Below are positions 43,916 to 52,466 of a stretch of DNA of 64,000 nucleotides, piece after piece; the stretch's first letter is position 1; each line of letters begins with the position of its first letter. The stretch lies in assembly GCA_964561215.1 (NCBI GenBank), contig CAZLOS010000014.1:4102-68101 (forward strand). Reading direction: 5' to 3'. The notes beneath the pieces are model-generated. The model was given only the letters and a program-made list of their open reading frames with translations. It was not told where the DNA came from and did not search any database. The stretch comes from JAJFUV01 sp964561215. GTDB lineage: Bacteria > Acidobacteriota > Terriglobia > Bryobacterales > Bryobacteraceae. The translations under genes were made by a program, and so were the position numbers.

Positions 43916-44069
43916 CTGCTCACCTGCTTTGCGGAGCCAGCGCTGTCGTGCGCGGCCCACAACTCCACTTCACCAGACGGCTGTTAAGCTCCTGTTTGAG
44001 TGGCGCCGGAGATTTGTGAAGGAATGGTAAAAGTGGTGGGCCGGCGGGTGAATCAGGATTAAATTTGGA

Positions 44070-45536
44070 GTGCGGGATTATGAAATGAAGCTGCGGATGG
44101 CACTCTCGACCAAGGTTCTCCTGTTGGCCGTGTTGAATGCGGCATTACTGGCGATCGTAACGCTGCTGTTCATGCACACCCAGTTCCGCGTGGATCTGCA
44201 ATCCTTCCTGCTTACCCCTGCGCAGGACCGGATTCAGTCGGTGGCCGGGCAGCTTAGTCTGGATCTGAACGATACGGATCGCGACGCCTGGGACGACCTG
44301 CTGCTACGCTATTCCAAGGCTCATACGGCGGAATTGCGGCTATTCGATGCCGACGGCCGTCAAATAGCCGGCCCCGTAGCCGGCCTTCCCGCAGAGGTGG
44401 CCGCACGGATCTTCCTCGGCGCCAGCCGCGGGCGCCCCGAGCGCCGGGAGGGTCACCATCCGCGAGACCGTGGCCACCCGCTGATCTATCTGGGAACTGC
44501 CGGTTCCCCACAGCGCCACTGGGTGGGTTTGCCAATTCCGATTCCCGGCCCGGACGGCGGGCGCCGGAGGCCTGGCCTGCTCGTGGTGGCGTCCTCCTTG
44601 GGAAGCTTGCTGTTCTTCGATCCCAGACCGTGGCTCTTCGTCGGGTGCGCAGTATTGCTTATCTCGGTGCTGTGCTGGGGTCCATTTGTGCGTGGCGTAA
44701 CCAGGTCGGTGGCGAGAATGACCAGAGCCACCGGGCAAATCGCTGAAGGCCAATTCGAAGTTCAGCTTCCTGTGTCTCGGCGCGACGAACTGGGCCAACT
44801 GAGTGCATCCATCAACGTCATGGCGGCACGGCTTAACCGTCTTGTGAAAGGACAGAAACGTTTCCTCGGCGATGCCGCCCACGAACTGTGCTCACCGTTG
44901 GCGCGAATCCAGGTCGCATTGGGGATCCTTGAGCGATCCGCGACGCCGGAGCAAGCCGAGGTCGTGACCGACCTCAAGGATGACGCGTCCCAAATGAGCA
45001 CGTTGGTCAATGACATCCTGTCCTTCTCCAAGGCCGGCTTGCGGGCTCCGGAAGCGCGGATGGAAGCGGTCTCGGTGGCGGAGGCGGCCTCCCGGGCGAT
45101 TGATCGCGAGACTGGCGCGGATGCGCAGGTGGTGTGCTCGGTGGACGGGCGGTTTCACGTGCTGGCCGACCGGGATCTGTTGTTCCGTGCCCTGTCCAAC
45201 GTGATTCGCAACGCAGTGCGTTACGCCGGGGCGGCAGGCCCCATAGAGATCACTGCCTGCGAGGACGGCACCGAAACCGTAATCCACATCCGCGACTGCG
45301 GACCGGGGATACGGGAAGCAGATCTCGAGACAGTGTTTGAACCGTTCTACCGTCCCGAGGTTGCGCGCACACGAGAGGGCGGCGGTGCTGGTCTCGGGCT
45401 GGCCATCGTCAGAACGTGTGTGGAGGCTTGCAAGGGGACTGTTCGTTGCCACAATCGGGCGCCGACGGGACTCGATGTGGAGATTCGCCTGAAGGCAGCT
45501 ACGCACACATCCAGTTTCGAGCCACGTGCCCGGTAG
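44070..45536 (+). CDS. Sensor histidine kinase with HAMP (CpxA-like)
   Basis: 488 residues from GTG 44070 (ATG 44085 possible). First helix about residues 14-34, a periplasmic sensor of about 150 residues with an Arg/Gly/Pro-rich loop (RGRPERREGHHPRDRGH), a second helix near 195, a HAMP linker, then the H-box 'GDAAHELCSPLARIQVAL', N-box 'ALSNVIRNAVRYAG', G1 'RDCGPGI' and G2 'GGGAGLGLAIV'. It should phosphorylate the regulator encoded at 42799. The metal-binding look of the His-rich loop may hint at the stimulus, but this is inference. Confidence 0.93.
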   Translation: MRDYEMKLRMALSTKVLLLAVLNAALLAIVTLLFMHTQFRVDLQSFLLTPAQDRIQSVAGQLSLDLNDTDRDAWDDLLLRYSKAHTAELRLFDADGRQIAGPVAGLPAEVAARIFLGASRGRPERREGHHPRDRGHPLIYLGTAGSPQRHWVGLPIPIPGPDGGRRRPGLLVVASSLGSLLFFDPRPWLFVGCAVLLISVLCWGPFVRGVTRSVARMTRATGQIAEGQFEVQLPVSRRDELGQLSASINVMAARLNRLVKGQKRFLGDAAHELCSPLARIQVALGILERSATPEQAEVVTDLKDDASQMSTLVNDILSFSKAGLRAPEARMEAVSVAEAASRAIDRETGADAQVVCSVDGRFHVLADRDLLFRALSNVIRNAVRYAGAAGPIEITACEDGTETVIHIRDCGPGIREADLETVFEPFYRPEVARTREGGGAGLGLAIVRTCVEACKGTVRCHNRAPTGLDVEIRLKAATHTSSFEPRAR

Positions 45537-45678
45537 TTGAAGCTCAGGCCTTCGCGGACAAGAAGGAATAGTTCGAAAACAGTTACGGAGAATATCCATG
45601 GCGGGCTGGAGATTCGGGATTTCTGAATCCGGGCCTACTGTACGTGGACCGCGCGGTCTTGCGCGCAACGCCGGCAGG

Positions 45679-47220
45679 TCAAGCTAACCGGTCGAGCAGT
45701 GACTGGAAGCGCGGATGCGTGCGCACCGCATCCAGGTTGCTGTCGTGTTCGTACCAGCCTTTTTGCGTGAGACCGCCCGCGACGGCGCGCTCAAGACAAT
45801 CGACGGCGTCGTCCACCAGATCCAGCATCGAGTAGATGCAGCCGACGTTGTATAGCAGCATGGGGTTGTCCGGTTCGGCGGCGAGGGCGCGTCTCGCCCA
45901 ATCGCGACCGCGCTCGCGGTCCCCTAACGCCACCATGCCGTTAGCCGCCATGTAGAGCGCCCGCGCATCGTCGGGATGCAGCACCAGGTGTTGCTCCGCG
46001 GCCGCAATGCCTTGCAGCCGGCAAGCGCGCGCTTCCTCCGGCCGGCCCAGATCGTCGTAAGTCTGGGCTACCAGCAGCGGCGCCTGATAATCTTCCGGGC
46101 GCAAGCGCATGGCCGCTTCATATCGCTGTATTGCTTTTTCGCGCTCGCCGCGGGTGAAAGCGTGGCGGGCATAGAAGTAGTGCGCCTCGAAAAGGCTGGG
46201 ATCCAGCCGCAGCGCGGTTTCGAAGGCAGCCGTGGCTTCCTGGTCGCGGCGTCGCACCGATAGCACTACGGCGCGTGAAGCATGCGCCTGTGCCGATTCG
46301 GGGTCTAACTCCACGGCCTTCGCACTAGCCCAGTCCGCCTGGTCGAGAAGTGCAGGACTGCGCTCGGAGTACAGGTAGAGATACGACCAGCAATCGGCCA
46401 GCCCGGCGAAGGCCAGGGCATAGGCGCCGTCGCGCTCCACCGCGCGCATGAACAAGCCGGTGGCGTAAGAGACGTCGCGGGGGCTGTAGCGGTAATAGTA
46501 GCTCCGGCCGCGCAGGTAGAAATCGTAAGCCTCCGTGTTGCTGGTGGGCGTTTTCTTGAGCGCCGCGGTCTCCTTGGGGCTCAGCGTGACTTCCAACTCC
46601 TGGGCCACGTGCCGCGCAATCTCCTCCTGAATCGCGAAAATGTCTTTGAACTCGCGGTCGAAAGCTTGCGACCACAACTGGTAGCCGCTGTCGGTGTCCG
46701 AGAGCTGCACGGCGATGCGCAGCCGCTCGCCCGACTTCCGCACGCTACCTTCGAGCAGCGCGCGCACCTTCAATTTGCGGCCGATGTCCGAAATATCGGC
46801 GGCATGCTCCCGGAAACGGAATGCGGAAGTGCGGCTGGCCACCCGCAGGCCCTGAATGCGGCTCAAAGCGTTGAGGACTTCCTCGGCGATGCCCTCGCAG
46901 AAATAGCCCTGGTCCCGCTGCTGGCTCAGGTCGGCAAAAGGGAGCACGGCGATGGAGAGTTCGAGATCCTTCCGTTCGGGAACGTGGGTTGCGAGGTCCG
47001 TCTGACGCCCGGTCCACCAGGCGTCCAGCTCGGCCCGGTACGCATGGACAGAACCCAGCTTGTCGTGCTGCAGGCGATGGACGGGCAGACCTTCCTCCCG
47101 CTCCCACCGCTGTACGGTACGAGCCCCGCGGTTGAGGTACGCCGCGATTTCCTTCCAGCTATCCAGCCGGTCCGATGCACCGCCGTGGCCGGAACCGGCC
47201 GGTTCCGGACTACGCGTCAT
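45679..47220 (-). CDS. HTH / TolB-like / TPR regulator
   Basis: 513 residues from ATG 47220. The N-terminus has an excisionase-type DNA-binding helix-turn-helix (SWKEIAAYLNRGARTVQRW), then a TolB-N/FlgO-like domain (IAVLPFADLSQQRDQGYF, 'GLRVASRTSAF'), then about six TPR repeats to the C-terminus. Such proteins are abundant in Acidobacteriota, and their signals are unknown. Its start region reads TTGACCATG, where the TTGA overlaps the leuA stop, so TTG 47226 is also possible. Coupled to leuA. Confidence 0.88.
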   Translation of the reverse strand: MTRSPEPAGSGHGGASDRLDSWKEIAAYLNRGARTVQRWEREEGLPVHRLQHDKLGSVHAYRAELDAWWTGRQTDLATHVPERKDLELSIAVLPFADLSQQRDQGYFCEGIAEEVLNALSRIQGLRVASRTSAFRFREHAADISDIGRKLKVRALLEGSVRKSGERLRIAVQLSDTDSGYQLWSQAFDREFKDIFAIQEEIARHVAQELEVTLSPKETAALKKTPTSNTEAYDFYLRGRSYYYRYSPRDVSYATGLFMRAVERDGAYALAFAGLADCWSYLYLYSERSPALLDQADWASAKAVELDPESAQAHASRAVVLSVRRRDQEATAAFETALRLDPSLFEAHYFYARHAFTRGEREKAIQRYEAAMRLRPEDYQAPLLVAQTYDDLGRPEEARACRLQGIAAAEQHLVLHPDDARALYMAANGMVALGDRERGRDWARRALAAEPDNPMLLYNVGCIYSMLDLVDDAVDCLERAVAGGLTQKGWYEHDSNLDAVRTHPRFQSLLDRLA

Positions 47221-47222
47221 GG

Positions 47223-48776
47223 TCAATCTGCCTGTCCCGATTGTGCCAGATCCGCAAGCTTGTTGAGACCGTCGACGTAAGCTTTGGCGCTGGCTTCGAT
47301 CACGTCCGTGGAGGTACCGCGGCCCAGCACGCGCCGGCCGCCCTCCTCCATTTGCACGGTGACTTCGCCCAAGGCTTCGGTGCCGCTGGTAACGGCGCGG
47401 ATCTCGTAGCGAGTCAGACGCGCCGAACTGCGGGTCACCACGGCGATGGCCCGGTAGACCGCGTCCACCTGCCCGTTGCCGACCGTCGCGCCTTCCTTCA
47501 CCTCGTCCCGCACCTTCATGCGCACGGTGGCAGTGGGGATCGCGGCGGTTCCGCTGTAGGTGTGCAGGTAGTCCAGACGATAGACCGCCGGCACCTCGCC
47601 GAGCTGGCCGTGCAGAATGGCGATGAGATCTTCGTCAAAGACCTCCTGCTTCTTGTCCGCCACCGCCAGGAACCGCTGGTACGCCTGGTTCAGCTCAGGT
47701 TGCGACAACTTGTAGCCGAGCTTCGCCAGCCGGTCGCGCAAACCGTGCCTTCCGGTGCGCGCCGTGAGCACCACGCGGCTCTCGCTGAAGCCCACGTCCT
47801 CGGGCCGCATGATCTCGTAAGTCTCACGCTTCTTCAGGAAGCCATCCACGTGGATGCCGGAGCTGTGGGAGAAAGCGTTGCCGCCCACCACGGCTTTGTT
47901 CGCCGGCACGATCATGCCCAGCATGTCCGCCACCAGGCGGCTGGTGCGATAGAACTCGTTGGTATGGATCCTTGTGCGGAGGCCGAAGTAGTCGGCGCGG
48001 GTGCGCAAGGCCATCACTACTTCCTCCAGCGCCGCGTTTCCCGCGCGTTCGCCGATGCCGTTGATGGTGCCTTCCACCTGCCGGGCGCCGTTGTGAACGC
48101 CAGCCAGCGTGTTGGCCACCGCCATGCCCAAGTCGTCATGGCAATGCACGCTGATGACGGCTTTTTCGATATTCGGCACTTTTTCACAAATGGACCGGAT
48201 GAGCCCGCCGAACTGTTCGGGCACGGTGTAGCCGGTAGTGTCGGGAATGTTCACCACGTTCGCGCCGGCGCCAATGGCGGCTTCCAGCATCTCGAACAGG
48301 TATTCCGGATCGGCGCGGCCGGCGTCTTCGGCATAGAACTCGACCTCATCCGCCAATCCCTTGGCCATTTTGACGGCGTCGACGGCCATCTTGATCAGCT
48401 TGACGCGCTTCTCAGCCAGCGTCTTGCCATACTTTTCGTCGCGGAACTTGCCAAGGATATGAATGTCCGACACTCCGATGCCGGTGTGAATCCGCGCGCG
48501 CTTGGCCTTCGCCAGGGCCTTGCCGCAAGCATCGATGTCGCCGGCCACCGCTCGTGAAAGGGCGCAGATGGTGGCGTTGTCGATTTCCTTGGACAGGAGT
48601 CTTACGGCTTCGAAGTCCTCGGGCGAGGACGCCGGATATCCGGCTTCGATGATGTCGATGTTCAGGCGGGACAACTGCCGTGCGATGGTAAGCTTCTCAC
48701 GGCTGCCGAGGCGGGTTCCGGCGGCCTGTTCGCCGTCTCTCAAAGTCGTATCGAAAATGGCAACATTGTCTTTCAT
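47223..48776 (-). CDS. leuA: 2-isopropylmalate synthase
   Basis: 517 residues. 'IFDTTLRDGEQAAGTRL' at the N-terminus, 'VHCHDDLGMAVANTLAG' with the metal His pair, and 'NGIGERAGNAALEEVVMAL' are those of the IPMS family. The last 120 residues form the leucine-binding LeuA regulatory domain. It condenses acetyl-CoA with 2-ketoisovalerate in leucine synthesis; citramalate synthase is the alternative, but the IEAGYPASSPEDFEAV segment favours LeuA. AGGA is about 8 bases upstream. No leuB/C/D adjacent. Confidence 0.94.
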   Translation of the reverse strand: MKDNVAIFDTTLRDGEQAAGTRLGSREKLTIARQLSRLNIDIIEAGYPASSPEDFEAVRLLSKEIDNATICALSRAVAGDIDACGKALAKAKRARIHTGIGVSDIHILGKFRDEKYGKTLAEKRVKLIKMAVDAVKMAKGLADEVEFYAEDAGRADPEYLFEMLEAAIGAGANVVNIPDTTGYTVPEQFGGLIRSICEKVPNIEKAVISVHCHDDLGMAVANTLAGVHNGARQVEGTINGIGERAGNAALEEVVMALRTRADYFGLRTRIHTNEFYRTSRLVADMLGMIVPANKAVVGGNAFSHSSGIHVDGFLKKRETYEIMRPEDVGFSESRVVLTARTGRHGLRDRLAKLGYKLSQPELNQAYQRFLAVADKKQEVFDEDLIAILHGQLGEVPAVYRLDYLHTYSGTAAIPTATVRMKVRDEVKEGATVGNGQVDAVYRAIAVVTRSSARLTRYEIRAVTSGTEALGEVTVQMEEGGRRVLGRGTSTDVIEASAKAYVDGLNKLADLAQSGQAD

Positions 48777-48840
48777 CGGAAGATCCTGAATAAGGAAAGG
48801 ATAGCAATACGGAACTCAGCATGGGCGGTTGGACGGCGTC

Positions 48841-49740
48841 TCAGGCCTGTTCCGGCTTTCGAAATTCTTCCCAGATAGTGATAGCCAGTGTGCTGGCCAG
48901 AACCAGCACTCCACCAGCGATGGCCGCGGGGCTCAAGCGCTCGCCCAGCCAGATAGCGGCTACCGGCAAACCGAAAGCCGTCACCAGGTAGTTGCACAGC
49001 GCGGCCTGTATGGCGTCCAACTTCTGCAGCGCTTTCAGGAACAGCACCATCGAAAGGTAGTTGTGGAAGAACGTGAGCAGTCCCATGCCGGTCCAGGTTT
49101 GCCGGGTGAAATGCGGCACGGCGAAAAAGCTCCCCGGCTCAAGCCAGACGACCAGCGGCGTGACGATGATGAACATGGCCGCATAGCTGTAGAAGAGCAT
49201 CTCCATGGCCGAGTACCGCTCCAGCATCCGCTTGCCGTACGAATTGTAGAACGCGCTTCCGAGCGTGCCGGCAAATATCAGGAGATTGCCCACCAGATAT
49301 CCGCTGCCAAAGTCCAGGTTCCGCATGTCGCCACCCGAGCACAGCACGACTCCCACCAAAGCCGCGGCGAAGCTTATCCAACGCACCGGAGTCATGCGCT
49401 CCCGCAGGAACAGCACCGCGAACAGCGCCGTGCTCACCGGCATGGTGAGCATGAGCATGGCGGCGTTGCTCGCCAGCGACATCCGCGTTCCCCAGGTCAG
49501 GATCACCTGCCCGGGAAAGATGCCCAGGCCGGCGAGCATCAGGAAGGTCAGGGCGTCCTTCCGGTTGAGCGGCGTGCGGTGCTTTTCCAGGCGGATCAGC
49601 GGATAAAGCATCACGGTGGCGAGCGTCATGGGCGCCCACACGGTGAACAGCCCCCCCACCTGGCCCTCGACCAGTTTGATGCAGGTGAACTGCAGGGCCC
49701 ACATCAGGTTGCATGCGAACAGCAGCAGCCAGCTTCGCAT
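48841..49740 (-). CDS. DMT superfamily (EamA) transporter
   Basis: 299 residues, ten hydrophobic helices in two EamA repeats. 'LMWALQFTCIKLVEG' opens the first repeat and 'ERLSPAAIAGGVLVLASTL' closes the second. Probably an exporter of metabolites or amino acids; no specific substrate is seen. It begins four bases after the dehydrogenase stop, so it belongs to the operon 51969-50716-49745-48841. Confidence 0.9.
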   Translation of the reverse strand: MRSWLLLFACNLMWALQFTCIKLVEGQVGGLFTVWAPMTLATVMLYPLIRLEKHRTPLNRKDALTFLMLAGLGIFPGQVILTWGTRMSLASNAAMLMLTMPVSTALFAVLFLRERMTPVRWISFAAALVGVVLCSGGDMRNLDFGSGYLVGNLLIFAGTLGSAFYNSYGKRMLERYSAMEMLFYSYAAMFIIVTPLVVWLEPGSFFAVPHFTRQTWTGMGLLTFFHNYLSMVLFLKALQKLDAIQAALCNYLVTAFGLPVAAIWLGERLSPAAIAGGVLVLASTLAITIWEEFRKPEQA

Positions 49741-49744
49741 GCGC

Positions 49745-50719
49745 CTAGAACTTGACCTGCTTCTGATACTTCTCAGCCAGCCCGCGAATGTCGTAAGTGA
49801 AATTCACCCAGACCTTCTCCCACTTCGCGGCTTCCGCCTTCGTGTAATTGTAGAAGCCCTTTTGGTTGGCGATGCCGAGGGCGCCGCTCTTCGTCATCGC
49901 CCGCATCAGCTTGGGAACCTTCACTGAGTTGTCGAGCTCGGGCAGCAGGTCCTCCATGACCGCCATGTAAGCGGGAATGCCGGTGAGATCCATCCAGCGG
50001 AAGGGCCCGGCGATGGTGGACCACCAGCCCATGTCGTTGCGGTAGGAACGATCGACGGTTTCGATGTCGGCGATGCCAGCCTCGACCAGGTGGAACGCTT
50101 CGCGCAGCATGGCGTACATCAGCCGGTTGGAGATGAAGCCACGGATGTCGCAGTTCAGCACCGTGGGCATTTTGCCGCACACTTCGCCGATACCCTTCGT
50201 GAGTTCGATGGTACGGCGGGAGGTCGCCGCGCCCGGAATGATCTCGAGATACTGCATGATCTCCGCGGGTTCGCCCCAATGCATGCCGATGAAGCGTTCC
50301 GGATGCCGCCGGTCTTTCTGCAGAACCGTGATGGGGATGCTCGACGTGTTGGAAGCGATCACGGTGCGCGCCTTGACGGCGCCTTCCAGTTGATCATAGA
50401 TCTCGCGCTTGAGCGCGAGGTCCTCCTTCACCGTTTCAACCACGAAGAAGCTGTCGCGCAATCCATTGATCGAATCGGTGAGCGTGTAACGCTTCCTCCA
50501 ATCCGCGACGGCCGCGCGCGTCACCACTTTCCGGCGCGCCAACTCATCGAGCGCATGGCCGATGTGCTTCAGGCTGGCCTGCGCGCGGCTGGCCGTGCGG
50601 TTATAGGCCACGACATGGAATCCACGCGCCAGCAAGCAACTGGCGATTCCCTGCCCCATCAACCCCAATCCGATCAGACCTACCGGTCCTCTTCCTGGTA
50701 AAGGCTTCTTTTTTGTCAT
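49745..50719 (-). CDS. 3-hydroxyacyl-CoA dehydrogenase family protein
   Basis: 324 residues from ATG 50719, which overlaps the preceding stop as ATGA; GGAAGA is 5 bases upstream. 'VGLIGLGLMGQGIASCLL' is the NAD site, 'VIASNTSSIPIT' and 'FIGMHWGEPAEIMQYLEII' carry the catalytic Ser/Asn and His regions of the family. It oxidises a 3-hydroxy acid or its CoA thioester. The HFxxPv signature is altered (MHWGEPAE), so the substrate may not be an ordinary fatty acyl-CoA. Grouped with a GH109-like oxidoreductase and a transporter. Confidence 0.88.
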   Translation of the reverse strand: MTKKKPLPGRGPVGLIGLGLMGQGIASCLLARGFHVVAYNRTASRAQASLKHIGHALDELARRKVVTRAAVADWRKRYTLTDSINGLRDSFFVVETVKEDLALKREIYDQLEGAVKARTVIASNTSSIPITVLQKDRRHPERFIGMHWGEPAEIMQYLEIIPGAATSRRTIELTKGIGEVCGKMPTVLNCDIRGFISNRLMYAMLREAFHLVEAGIADIETVDRSYRNDMGWWSTIAGPFRWMDLTGIPAYMAVMEDLLPELDNSVKVPKLMRAMTKSGALGIANQKGFYNYTKAEAAKWEKVWVNFTYDIRGLAEKYQKQVKF

Positions 50720-51969
50720 GCGTTCTTCCACTTTCCTCCAGTGAAGTCCGGAAATTCAACCGTACTCGATCCGGCCGCCACCGATTGAATGGTGAGCGGG
50801 AATATGGCGCTCCAGGTTGCGGAATCGTACACGTCGATAGGCGTCTGCCTGCGCTGCCGCACAGCTTCAACAAAATCGCGCAGCACGAAGTAGTCGCCGC
50901 CGCCGTGGCTGTAACGGCCCGCCGTCGAAACGGCCTGCTTCCACGTGGGGTGTTCGTACTTGTCGTAATAGGGCTGCAGGTCAGACCACTTCTCGCCTTG
51001 GGCGGGATCGCCGCTTTCCATGTAGATCTTCTCCAGCGTACCTGAATAGCTGCCCTTGGTTCCCTGCACCCGGAACGCGAGATCGTAAGGCCGGGGAGTC
51101 TGGCATTCATAGCCCAGCACCACCGTGTAACCGCGCTCCGTCTTCAGGAGCGTAGTGTTCACGTCGCCTTGGGCATACGCCCGCGTGGCGGACTCATGCC
51201 CGGGTCCCAACTTGCGAGCGGCATAAACATTGAAGCCGCGCGAAACCGTGCTCATCGACACCAACCGCGCAAAACGGTCGCCGTGGTTGATTTTCATCCA
51301 GCGCGCGATGGGACCGATCGGATGCGTCGGATAGAGATTGCCGTTCAACTTCTCGGCGAACCTGGTGCGCCAGGACGGTTCCCCGTTCTTCAGAAACGAC
51401 AGGAACCGCGTGTCGTGATGATACCCGCCGGCGCAGTGCACCACCTCGCCGAACAGGCCCTGGTCGATCATGTTCTGGATGAGCATGACGTTGCGGAAGT
51501 AATTGACGTTTTCGAGCATCATGCACGGCATGCGCGTCTGCTCGGAGGTCTTTACCAGTTCCCAGCACTGATCGAGCGTGACGCCCGCGGGAACTTCCAC
51601 GGCGGCATACTTGGAGGCGCGCATGGCGGCCAGCGCCACCGGCGTGTGCCACTGCCAACTGGTGGCGCACAGCACGGCGTCCAGGTCCGTTCGCTCCGCC
51701 AGGCGGCGAAAGTCCTCTTCGCCTTGCGAGTAGCCTTCAGGCCGCTTGCCACGGATCTTCTCAACAAAATCCTGCGCCCTGGCCAGGTTCTTCGAGTCGA
51801 TATCGCAAACCGCCGGTATTTCGACGCCTTCCAGATCCAGCAGGATGCGCAAGAGACCATAGCCGCGGCCTCCAACACCCACCATGCCGATGCGCACGGG
51901 TCTGGCGGCAGCCAACGACGCCGAAGCCAGCGCGCCGGCGAGGAACGTTCTTCGGTGAATCTGTTTCAT
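50716..51969 (-). CDS. Tat-exported Gfo/Idh/MocA oxidoreductase, GH109-like
   Basis: 417 residues from ATG 51969. Signal 'HRRTFLAGALASASLAAA' with the Arg pair, then 'IGMVGVGGRGYGLLRILL', 'AAVEVPAGVTLDQ', 'LENVNYFRNVM' and 'LYPTHPIGPIARWMKINHGDRF'. The last motif and the EVPAG form are those of GH109 NAD-dependent glycosidases such as alpha-N-acetylgalactosaminidases. I therefore suggest glycoside cleavage on exported substrates, but this subfamily assignment is by eye. Operon leader with a dehydrogenase and a DMT transporter downstream. Confidence 0.9.
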   Translation of the reverse strand: MKQIHRRTFLAGALASASLAAARPVRIGMVGVGGRGYGLLRILLDLEGVEIPAVCDIDSKNLARAQDFVEKIRGKRPEGYSQGEEDFRRLAERTDLDAVLCATSWQWHTPVALAAMRASKYAAVEVPAGVTLDQCWELVKTSEQTRMPCMMLENVNYFRNVMLIQNMIDQGLFGEVVHCAGGYHHDTRFLSFLKNGEPSWRTRFAEKLNGNLYPTHPIGPIARWMKINHGDRFARLVSMSTVSRGFNVYAARKLGPGHESATRAYAQGDVNTTLLKTERGYTVVLGYECQTPRPYDLAFRVQGTKGSYSGTLEKIYMESGDPAQGEKWSDLQPYYDKYEHPTWKQAVSTAGRYSHGGGDYFVLRDFVEAVRQRRQTPIDVYDSATWSAIFPLTIQSVAAGSSTVEFPDFTGGKWKNA

Positions 51970-52034
51970 AGCGATGAGTCCCAATGTTGAGTTTAGCCGG
52001 AAGGAAGGCTCCATGTGGAAGGCCACGGGTCCCA

Positions 52035-52043
52035 TGCTATACT
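52035..52043 (+). promoter_or_regulatory. Extended -10 TGCTATACT (leaderless)
   Basis: TGn-TATACT ends seven bases before ATG 52051, and no ribosome site intervenes. The best extended -10 of the series. Confidence 0.55.
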
Positions 52044-52050
52044 GCTCTTC

Positions 52051-52443
52051 ATGAGAGATAGGCGGGGGGGATTCTTAATTGGCGGCGCCCTGATCGCAAT
52101 GTATTGCATCTGGGCAGCGGGCCACGACATCTCGCGCGGCGACGAAAGCAACTACACGCTGGAGTACATCGTCCTGGCTCTCGGGGCCGCGGGGCTGTTC
52201 TACATTCATCGCCAGGCGATGCGAATTCTGGCGTTCAAAGCTCGCCGCGCGTGGCTTTGGATCACCATCGGCTTGATCGCGCTCTCCGATGTCGCGGCCG
52301 TCAGCGTCCGCCTGCATCCCAAGTACCCGAATGACGCAATCGTGGCAACCGCTTTCCTGGCTGTGACCCTGCCGGTGCTCGGGCTGCTTTGCCGCCGGGC
52401 GATCTGTCCACGCTGCCAGCAGCAGTCAAGCTGCCAACTGTAA
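52051..52443 (+). CDS. Small membrane protein of unknown function
   Basis: 130 residues, four hydrophobic helices, with a short Arg-rich start (MRDRRGGF) and a C-terminal 'CRRAICPRCQQQ' with three Cys that may bind a metal. I do not recognise a family. ATG 52051 is chosen because the extended -10 just upstream leaves no room for an earlier start. Convergent with glnD, 23 bases apart. Confidence 0.75.
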   Translation: MRDRRGGFLIGGALIAMYCIWAAGHDISRGDESNYTLEYIVLALGAAGLFYIHRQAMRILAFKARRAWLWITIGLIALSDVAAVSVRLHPKYPNDAIVATAFLAVTLPVLGLLCRRAICPRCQQQSSCQL

Positions 52444-52466
52444 GCCTGACGCGCACCGCCGGCCGG

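Noticed and set aside
47175..48557. 460-codon plus-strand frame opposite leuA
   Set aside because: leuA motifs are complete on the minus strand.
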